This document shows, piece after piece, positions 40,330 to 47,921 of a stretch of 52,788 bases of DNA; position 1 is the stretch's first letter; every line of letters starts with the position of its first letter. The notes under the pieces are model-generated. The model was given only the letters and a program-made list of their open reading frames with translations. It was not told the origin of the DNA and made no database searches. The DNA comes from a virus: IMG/VR virus record IMGVR_UViG_3300042516_004385, positions 1 through 52,788 of that record, one strand, 5' to 3'. The position numbers were made by a program, and so were the translations under genes.

Positions 40330-43300
40330 ATGGCCAAAATTAAAATAAAGGCAGTTCCTAAAATGCAAACTGGTGGATATGCTCCACTCACTTCTCAGGA
40401 AAGAGATGCCTGGGAAAGAATGCAGTCTGCTGCCTATGAACAAGGATTTTTAGGTAGTGAGCATAATAGACAACCAGGTGTTGACTTTATGAGACAATAC
40501 GGAGTTGATCCTAACAGATTGTCTGCATACCAAGCTGATCTTCTTGAGCAAAGAAATGTTGCTCCATGGGGAAGACCTGGTGCTTACATGGCCAAGGGTC
40601 CTGAAACAACTTTTAGTAATGTTGATGCCTTTTACGGTCCCAAGACTGCAAGAGAGAGATATGGACAATATTCAATTAAAGAAGGAAACAAACCCGCTGT
40701 AAATTTTGGTACAGATTGGAAAGCGGCAACTGCTTATAGTAATCAACTGGAAGCTGCTCGTCAAGCTGAATATAAAGACTACGGTAAACCAGAGGCTAAT
40801 ATAAACTACCAAGCTCCGGAAGCTCCGGTTACTACACCAGCCCCAAGAGCTACAGGTTTAGCTGCTACAGGTTTTCCTACCCGGGAAGAGGCTGTTGCAA
40901 AGTACAAGGCAAGAAAAGCATCTGGCCAAGAACTACCAAGCAATTACTTTACCGGTAAAGGAAATGCAGACTATTCTATTGATAGTTTGAGAAGTACAGG
41001 GAAAGGTTCTGATGAGTTTGCATATGGTGGTTCTACAAAAAAGATCCGTATCAGTGGTGTACCGACAATGGCTACCGGTGGATATGCTAATAAAGATGCA
41101 AGTCATGGTTACGGTAATCAACAACTTGGTCAAAGTTATGCATTGAACAGATTCTGGAATACTCCTGCCGGGTATCCTTTTACTACCTCTAAAGTTAATC
41201 CTTATGGAAAGGTAGGCAATACTTTACCTGAGGCTAAGGATGGTGGTGATATCAATGCTGAAAAGCAAGAAATGGTACTTGGTGACTTTGATCAGGATGG
41301 ACAACAGGAATTGATGAATGTTGATGGACCTCCTCACACAGAAGGTGGTAAGGATGTCAATGTTCCATCTAACTCATTTGTATTTTCTGATACAAAAGAT
41401 CTGAAGATAAAAGATCCTCAGATCCTTGCCATGTTTGGAATGGCACCAAAGAGAGGTGGTTATACACCGGCACAGATAGCTAAGAAGTACGATCTGAACA
41501 AGTTCAAAAAGATCCTTGATGATCCTAATGCGGATGATGCATCTAAGAAGACTGCTCAGTTGATGAATGACAACTATCTGTCTAAACTTAACAGGCTTGC
41601 ATCTGTACAAGAATCAATGAAGGGTGCAATGGGTATGGAGTATCATGATCCACAAAGAGGTCAGGTACCGGCTGAAGAAGCACCTGTACAAGAAGTAGGT
41701 AATATGGATCAAGGTGGTACAGAAATGATGCAACCTGAAGAAATGATGATGGAATACGGAGGTGCTCCTAAGTACCAAACTGCCGGTATTTTTAATTCAA
41801 AATACACAAATTTTTTAAATTCTGCAAAACAGGATTTGCAAAAACTGTACCCGGGCAAAAGTGTAAACATTGTAGAAACAAGTACATACAGACATCCTTC
41901 AACTCAAGCAGGTTTGGTTAAAAAAGGTGCATCTACTACAGATGTATCTTTACATGCAGTAAATGCGGCTAAAGATTTTCAGATACTTGTAAACGGTAAA
42001 CCTGTAAATGATCCTGAATTATATCACGATGTTCTTTGGAAAAATGCAGAAAGAAATGGTCTTTACCATTTAGACCCTAAAGGTTTTGGAGCAAAAGATC
42101 TTGGTCATATTGGGGTAATTGAAGAAGATGGAAAAAGTACTTATGGAAGACTGATTGATGCATACCCTCAGATAAAAAATACTAAGGAGTTTAATGCACT
42201 TTTTGAACATGTAAAAAATAGAGTAGGTTCTGGAAATCCAACACCTAAAGAGTTATTGGTTTACAATCAGTTACAAGGACAGCGTTATGAACCGGAGCTT
42301 TGGTATAAACCAATGTATCCTGCTACAGAAAATGCTACATCCCCTTTACAAGAAACAGTTACAAAAAGTAAAGTTTCAAGGCCGGTAAATCTCCCTATCA
42401 AAAAAGGAATACTGACTGCTCGTGAAGTTCCTGTACCACCTGTTTTACAAACAGATACTGATAATAAAAATAGTAATGTGAATATAAATGATTGGGTGAT
42501 GTCTGAATATAAAGGTCAAATACAAAGACCTACAATGCAGTATGCCGGACTATACCCAACTACATTACAATCTTTAGGTACTGTTCCTAATTGGCAAGAA
42601 GCTATTCCTGTAAGCCAATGGACTCCAAATACTAATGCAAATCAACAAGTTGCTAAAACTGTACCTTCTCCGTATAAAATGCAACCTTCCGTTGCAAAAC
42701 AGCAACAAAATCCTGAATTGCCATATAATGAGTTTTTGGATATAGTTGGTAGAAATCCAAATTTGGATAGATTACCAATAACAGGGCTATCTTCTCCTTA
42801 TTCTTTAGAAGAATATCCTGTACCATGGGCAGGTACAAATTACCAAATGCAAGGTCAAGAAGTATTGCCCCTTCGTCCTCTTTCTGTTTCGCCTCAGACA
42901 TCTGCAGCAACTGCTGTAAATGTTCCCCCAATGACACCTTTTGTTTCTACTGATACAGAAGCACTTGTTACAAACGAAAACAAAAAGAAAAATAGAACAG
43001 CTAAACAAAGAACGGGGATTTTTGCAAACCCTAATCTGTACGGTGATGTAATGAATCTTGCTCAGATGGCACAGCTTAGAAAATTTGTACCATATGAACC
43101 GGTACCACAGGCTGTTATTCCTGAAACAGTATTTATGGATCCTACCCGGGCAATAGCTGCTCAACAGGAGATGGCAAGGAATGCTATGGAAATGGCCGGT
43201 CAAAGTGCCAATGCAAGAGCTGCAAGAGCAACAGGTCTGGCATACCAGGGAGAGGCAGGAAAACAAGCTGCAGATACAATAGCACAGTATGCTAACCAGA

Positions 43301-44442
43301 ATGTTGCTATAGCTAACCAGGCAAATGCACAAGCTGCACAGATAACCAACCAATTAATGGCAATGGAAGCTAACAGGCTGGCCGAACTTAATAAGGGCAA
43401 CTTCTTGGCTGCTAGGGATTATCAAAGGGAAATGGGTAGACTTCAAGCTGAATGGGCTGACAGGAAGCAAAAACAGCACGATACTGCAGTTAAAACAGCG
43501 TGGCTTAATAAAACATCTCCATACTTTAACATTGATCCTTATACACAAATGCCGGTGTTTAAACCCGGTGATGCAGAAGCAAGGTATTGGAAAGATATTA
43601 AAGGTGGAAGCGATGGTAATTTCCCAGACATGATTTCAAAATTGATGTCTGAGAAAGGGTGGTCATTTGAACAAGCTCTTGCTGCTCTTACTAAGGGTAC
43701 AGGTACTGTAAAAACTCAACATACAGATCCTGTTACAGGGGATAAAACAACCAGTACAGGTACTGCTGCAGGTAAATATGGAGGTATGATGAGGTATGGT
43801 GGTTCTCACATGGCAATGCCGGAAATGGCACCTTACTATCAAATAGGAGGAAACTTTATACCACTTGCAGGTGGCCCTGACGTATCATTTAATGCAGTAG
43901 ATAATACTGCCTATACAATGCCTGTACAAAGTACAGAACCTTTGGAGATAGAAACAGAACAGTCACCTTTAAAAGGTTTGTCGTCAAAAAAGGCAAGCAG
44001 AAGAGATATTGCTACAATAACAAACAACCCGGGCAATATGATCTATAGTCCTAAGTTTGGTAAGTTATTTGGAGCAGTAGACTCCGGTATTAAACAAAGG
44101 GATGGTAAAGGTCACTTTGCTATGTTCCCGGATCTCAACACAGGTTTTAAAGCTTACCAGACACAACTCTTTGGTGAAGTAGATGGTGTTATGAAATCAA
44201 ACTACTACAAGAAAGATACTACTGTTAACCAAGCTTTAAAGACTTGGAGCAATAATGGTTATGATGGTAGTATCTACCCTGAGGTAAAAAACAAGAAGCT
44301 TTCTGAACTTACAATGGCAGAAAGAAATGAACTTGCTAAGAGGCAGATAAAACATGAATCAGGTGATATGTATAAGCTGCTCCGTGAAAGAGGTGTGTTT
44401 AAAAAATATGGAGGTAGTGCCTTACAAAAGTTCATAAGATAA
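40330..44442 (+). CDS. Gly-Gly-motif protein with M15-type peptidase and muramidase-like domains (1370 aa)
   Basis: A 1370-aa modular protein. Motifs of the Met/Tyr-x-x-Gly-Gly type recur along it (Met-Gln-Thr-Gly-Gly at about 12-16, Ala-Tyr-Gly-Gly near 232, Tyr-Gly-Gly at about 477, several around 1155-1180 and near the end). A domain at 300-430 has Val-Phe-Ser-Asp-Thr-Lys at about 351-356 and a Gly-Gly-Tyr-Thr-Pro-Ala-Gln segment. A domain at about 490-650 resembles M15 D-alanyl/L-alanyl-D-glutamate peptidases, with Ser-Leu-His542-x6-Asp549 and Gly-His593-Ile. The C-terminal part (1226-1345) has Asn-Asn-Pro-Gly-Asn-Met and Gly-His-Phe-Ala-Met-Phe-Pro, as in phage virion-associated muramidase or transglycosylase domains. 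It probably opens peptidoglycan during DNA entry. Confidence 0.68.
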   Translation: MAKIKIKAVPKMQTGGYAPLTSQERDAWERMQSAAYEQGFLGSEHNRQPGVDFMRQYGVDPNRLSAYQADLLEQRNVAPWGRPGAYMAKGPETTFSNVDAFYGPKTARERYGQYSIKEGNKPAVNFGTDWKAATAYSNQLEAARQAEYKDYGKPEANINYQAPEAPVTTPAPRATGLAATGFPTREEAVAKYKARKASGQELPSNYFTGKGNADYSIDSLRSTGKGSDEFAYGGSTKKIRISGVPTMATGGYANKDASHGYGNQQLGQSYALNRFWNTPAGYPFTTSKVNPYGKVGNTLPEAKDGGDINAEKQEMVLGDFDQDGQQELMNVDGPPHTEGGKDVNVPSNSFVFSDTKDLKIKDPQILAMFGMAPKRGGYTPAQIAKKYDLNKFKKILDDPNADDASKKTAQLMNDNYLSKLNRLASVQESMKGAMGMEYHDPQRGQVPAEEAPVQEVGNMDQGGTEMMQPEEMMMEYGGAPKYQTAGIFNSKYTNFLNSAKQDLQKLYPGKSVNIVETSTYRHPSTQAGLVKKGASTTDVSLHAVNAAKDFQILVNGKPVNDPELYHDVLWKNAERNGLYHLDPKGFGAKDLGHIGVIEEDGKSTYGRLIDAYPQIKNTKEFNALFEHVKNRVGSGNPTPKELLVYNQLQGQRYEPELWYKPMYPATENATSPLQETVTKSKVSRPVNLPIKKGILTAREVPVPPVLQTDTDNKNSNVNINDWVMSEYKGQIQRPTMQYAGLYPTTLQSLGTVPNWQEAIPVSQWTPNTNANQQVAKTVPSPYKMQPSVAKQQQNPELPYNEFLDIVGRNPNLDRLPITGLSSPYSLEEYPVPWAGTNYQMQGQEVLPLRPLSVSPQTSAATAVNVPPMTPFVSTDTEALVTNENKKKNRTAKQRTGIFANPNLYGDVMNLAQMAQLRKFVPYEPVPQAVIPETVFMDPTRAIAAQQEMARNAMEMAGQSANARAARATGLAYQGEAGKQAADTIAQYANQNVAIANQANAQAAQITNQLMAMEANRLAELNKGNFLAARDYQREMGRLQAEWADRKQKQHDTAVKTAWLNKTSPYFNIDPYTQMPVFKPGDAEARYWKDIKGGSDGNFPDMISKLMSEKGWSFEQALAALTKGTGTVKTQHTDPVTGDKTTSTGTAAGKYGGMMRYGGSHMAMPEMAPYYQIGGNFIPLAGGPDVSFNAVDNTAYTMPVQSTEPLEIETEQSPLKGLSSKKASRRDIATITNNPGNMIYSPKFGKLFGAVDSGIKQRDGKGHFAMFPDLNTGFKAYQTQLFGEVDGVMKSNYYKKDTTVNQALKTWSNNGYDGSIYPEVKNKKLSELTMAERNELAKRQIKHESGDMYKLLRERGVFKKYGGSALQKFIR

Positions 44443-44447
44443 TGGAC

Positions 44448-44464
44448 TAAACATAAAATGTTTA
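44448..44464. repeat. 17-base palindrome, copy 3 of 3
   Basis: TAAACATAAAATGTTTA, identical to 29001-29017, beginning 6 bases after the stop of the 1370-aa gene. A larger inverted repeat follows: AGGTGCA (44479-44485) with TGCACCT (44513-44519), whose right arm contains the promoter's TTTGCAC. Together they form an unusually structured promoter gap. Confidence 0.65.
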
Positions 44465-44510
44465 CAAAAAATATCAAGAGGTGCACATAAAAGGTTTTTC
44501 CAACCGATTA

Positions 44511-44542
44511 TTTGCACCTTAATTGTTTAACTCGTATATTTA
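44511..44542 (+). promoter_or_regulatory. late promoter giving a nearly leaderless transcript
   Basis: TTTG (44511-44514), 20 bases, TATATTTA (44535-44542), then 7 bases to the ATG at 44550. It shares TTTGCAC and CGTATATTTAT with the site at 29031. It would drive the 1120-aa gene and the giant gene after it. Confidence 0.65.
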
Positions 44543-44549
44543 TACTGTT

Positions 44550-47500
44550 ATGGATTATAATTGGCTCGAAAATGTCCCAAGCAGCCTAACACCAGTGCCG
44601 GTGTACCAGCCTGATTTTGGTTTTCTGCAAAGTATGCAAATGAAAGCTAATCAGCAATATGAGCAGGGATTTAAAGAAGTAAAGACTGCATACTCTTCTC
44701 TTTTTAATAAGAAGGTAACTGGTGAAGAAGCTACCAAGCGGCAGCAGGATTATAGCAAACAGGCACTTGACCAAATGAAGGCCATTGCTGCTACGGATCT
44801 GTCTGATCCAAAGAATGTGCAGATAGCTGATGATATTCTGGCCCCGTTTTATGAAGACAAGCTTTACTTGCAGAACATTGCAGATACCTCTCATTATCAG
44901 AATGAGTTTGCCAAACAGGAGGCAATGAAGAGTGCCAAGACTAAAGAAGAAAGAGAACTTTACAATCCTGTTATAGATTACTATTTGGGTAAAGGTTATG
45001 AGCAGCTTGCAAAAGCTCCTATGACCAATGAAGCATATGGTAAACTGGAGAGAAGGAAATCTATAGGTGTTGTAAATATTTCAGAAATTGCAAAAAAGCA
45101 GATAAGTGATGTAGGTTATATAAAAACTGTTGATGCCAATGGTAATGCAATGGTTATTACCACAAATGGACCAAAATCTGTAGAGGCATACTCTTCTGTA
45201 TACAAGTCAATAGCTGCCAGGCCGGAGTATGCAGAGCAAAATAGAGTTCTTTCTATAGCCAGGTTCGAGATGGAAACTGATCAGATCAGAAAAGATAATC
45301 CCAATTTATCACAGGATCAGGTTAATGGCTTAATTGCAGATAAAGCAATAGCAGGTAATGTAAAATGGTATGCCGGCAACATTGCTGATTACAGAAAAAC
45401 TGCAGCAGAATGGAGAAGAAAGAATATTGTTTATATGGATCTTGATGAAAACGGTTATCCTAAAGACGGTGTAGGAAAACCTCTTTCTATTGAAGATCAA
45501 CAAAATATTGAATATAACCTTAGTCAGGCAAAAGCTTTTGAAGAACAAGCAAAAAGAACCGAAGAGCTTTTTACTAAAGAGTTTGGTTATGTTCAGACAG
45601 ATCCGACTAAGTTTTCAACAAACATTGAAGATTATATCAAAGCAGTTGATCCTAATTCAGATCTTTACAAGAAAAGAGTATTAGATATAACAACAAACAC
45701 AAAGGATTACATACAGAATGTATATCTGTCTCAGGATGCAGATGCTTTTGCTAAAGGCCTGGCAAACCTTTCATCTATAGAGATAAAGGTAAATCCTGTA
45801 CAGCAAGAAGTAAATAAACAAGTTGCAGATGCATTCAAGCAACAAATGGACTTACTTAAGACTGAAGCCGGGATTGCACAAAAGCAGGAAGAAATTGATA
45901 TAAAGCTGTTACAAGCTAAAGCAAAAGCAGGTACCCTTTCTCAAGAAGATTTGGACAAGTATTACGGTCAAGGGTTTACAATGAAAGGTGTAGGTGCTTC
46001 TGCATCTCAATCAGGTATTGATGTTGGATCAGGTGATGTATATATGACCGGTACAAACGTCAGAAAGGTATCGACAATAGACAGCCTCAATCTTGCTAAA
46101 TTAAAACTGGCTACTGATATCAATAGAGAGTCATTTGGAGCAGATGGGATGCTGAACATGGCATCTGAGGATATTGTACCAAATGGTCTAAATGGTCCCG
46201 AGATACTTACTCTTTCCGGTGCATACAACAACTATCTTGCTACAGGTAAATATGACAATTCCTCATTAGCAGAGCGTGAAAAAATAGCTAATGTTCTAAA
46301 CAGTCTTCCTGAAAATAAGAACAAGAAATTTACTGCAGATAGTCATCCTAACGATATAAGAGAGGCACTTGGAAATATGGCTCGTACAGATGCTGCAGAT
46401 CCTCTTTTTAAGACAGTAAATCCTGAAAAGCAATCACTTGTCATGAAGATGGCATTGCAGAACCAGGTTATACAAAAGAACTCTGCAGAGCTTTTAAAAC
46501 TAAATGGAGATTATCAAAAAAACCTATCAGAATTTCTCAGAACAAACAATACAAAAGGGGAATTTAATAAGTTAATAAAAACTACAATTGATCCTAAAAC
46601 AGGAGAAAAAACTTATGACATAATTACTGCTAAAGATATGGCTTCTTCTTTTCCAAGTCTTACTGTAAAAGATAAAGAAAAAGGAGAAATTACTTTTACT
46701 CCTGAACAAGTTGCAGAAATGTGGAAAAATAAAACCATTGGTGAATTATTTAAAGACCAAGGTTCTCATATTGTTGGAGTAAATAAAAAAAGAATAGAGG
46801 ATTTTAAACATTTTATGCCATCAATGAATCGTGATGAATTGATGAAAGAGTGGCATAAATATATTTATGGTACATATAAAAGCCCCGCTACAGGAGGAAG
46901 CGGTCTTGATTATGTTACAGTTATAAGAGACAATTCACATCGTTGGGACAATGTTCCACCAGATCCTAACACGCCTGCAGCTAAATACGGTTCACCTGAT
47001 GAGATTCAAAATAAATTAAATACACTGTCATCAAAAGTAGTTGCTAATTTACCTCAATTTGCTACAGGGGAGTCTTCTCCTGAACTTACTTTTGATCTGT
47101 CTGGTACAGATAAACAAGAAATTGATCCTGTACAGAAAAAGACTGGTGAAGCTATAATAAAAACTATGCAATCTCCTATTAACAGGAAGAACATGTATAT
47201 TGTAGATGGTAGCAATAAACAAATTGAAAATGGTATTGATACTGATATACAAAAAGCAATAACAAATGCAAAGTTCAAAGACTTTATTTATGATATTGCT
47301 GGCTCAGTAACATACATTCCTTTTGGTCCAAACGGTGTGCCGGCTATTCGTATAAGCACTCAGCTTGGAAAAGGTGATAAAGACAATGAAACAATAGGAG
47401 GTGTTAGTGTTGCTAAAATTAAAAGTCTTGACACTATTTATATGGATATTGCAGACAATGCAAAATCTGAGGTATTGCAACAATTACCAAGACCTGAAAC

Positions 47501-47912
47501 ACTATACCGTTATGGTCAACTTCTTACTGATCCAAAAGGTATAACACAAGACGATTTTGAAAAAGCAAATGGTTTTGTGTACACAGTAAAACCTGATCCT
47601 AACAGTAAGAATGAAAAAGGTTTATTTACAAGGATGTATGTATATACAAGTCAGTGGCAAGTTGATGAAAAAACCGGCCAGTTTATAATGGAAAACAGTA
47701 AACCTAAATCTACTCCACAAGCAACTGCAGTATTTAATGTAGGTGAAGGTGGTTATAGTATTGATCATATCTGCGAGGATATGAAAAATAACTGGATATT
47801 GGGAGAGATGCAAAAAAGAAGGATGTTACTAGATGCTAATAAAAATAAACCTTCCTCATCTAACACTCAAACATTTGGTGATATTTACAAGAAATTTGGA
47901 TTCCAACAATAA
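44550..47912 (+). CDS. large helical virion/ejection protein candidate (1120 aa)
   Basis: A 1120-aa protein that is mostly charged helix. It starts with Asp-Tyr-Asn-Trp-Leu-Glu-Asn-Val, then a coiled-coil region (about 40-150). Long amphipathic segments follow, with Gln/Lys/Glu-rich stretches at about 400-450. The last 300 residues are more mixed and A/T-rich in DNA. No catalytic motif was recognised. It lies after the Gly-Gly-motif genes and before a giant partial gene, where podoviruses encode internal or ejection proteins. The ATG at 44550 is preferred over an in-frame TTG at 44523, because the promoter box at 44535 would otherwise lie inside the gene. Confidence 0.62.
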   Translation: MDYNWLENVPSSLTPVPVYQPDFGFLQSMQMKANQQYEQGFKEVKTAYSSLFNKKVTGEEATKRQQDYSKQALDQMKAIAATDLSDPKNVQIADDILAPFYEDKLYLQNIADTSHYQNEFAKQEAMKSAKTKEERELYNPVIDYYLGKGYEQLAKAPMTNEAYGKLERRKSIGVVNISEIAKKQISDVGYIKTVDANGNAMVITTNGPKSVEAYSSVYKSIAARPEYAEQNRVLSIARFEMETDQIRKDNPNLSQDQVNGLIADKAIAGNVKWYAGNIADYRKTAAEWRRKNIVYMDLDENGYPKDGVGKPLSIEDQQNIEYNLSQAKAFEEQAKRTEELFTKEFGYVQTDPTKFSTNIEDYIKAVDPNSDLYKKRVLDITTNTKDYIQNVYLSQDADAFAKGLANLSSIEIKVNPVQQEVNKQVADAFKQQMDLLKTEAGIAQKQEEIDIKLLQAKAKAGTLSQEDLDKYYGQGFTMKGVGASASQSGIDVGSGDVYMTGTNVRKVSTIDSLNLAKLKLATDINRESFGADGMLNMASEDIVPNGLNGPEILTLSGAYNNYLATGKYDNSSLAEREKIANVLNSLPENKNKKFTADSHPNDIREALGNMARTDAADPLFKTVNPEKQSLVMKMALQNQVIQKNSAELLKLNGDYQKNLSEFLRTNNTKGEFNKLIKTTIDPKTGEKTYDIITAKDMASSFPSLTVKDKEKGEITFTPEQVAEMWKNKTIGELFKDQGSHIVGVNKKRIEDFKHFMPSMNRDELMKEWHKYIYGTYKSPATGGSGLDYVTVIRDNSHRWDNVPPDPNTPAAKYGSPDEIQNKLNTLSSKVVANLPQFATGESSPELTFDLSGTDKQEIDPVQKKTGEAIIKTMQSPINRKNMYIVDGSNKQIENGIDTDIQKAITNAKFKDFIYDIAGSVTYIPFGPNGVPAIRISTQLGKGDKDNETIGGVSVAKIKSLDTIYMDIADNAKSEVLQQLPRPETLYRYGQLLTDPKGITQDDFEKANGFVYTVKPDPNSKNEKGLFTRMYVYTSQWQVDEKTGQFIMENSKPKSTPQATAVFNVGEGGYSIDHICEDMKNNWILGEMQKRRMLLDANKNKPSSSNTQTFGDIYKKFGFQQ

Positions 47913-47921
47913 AAAGAATTT

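Noticed and set aside
44523-44549. In-frame TTG start that would lengthen the 1120-aa protein by nine residues
   Set aside because: The promoter box at 44535-44542 would be inside the gene, and the ATG at 44550 has the same position relative to the box as the ATGs at 25129 and 29067.
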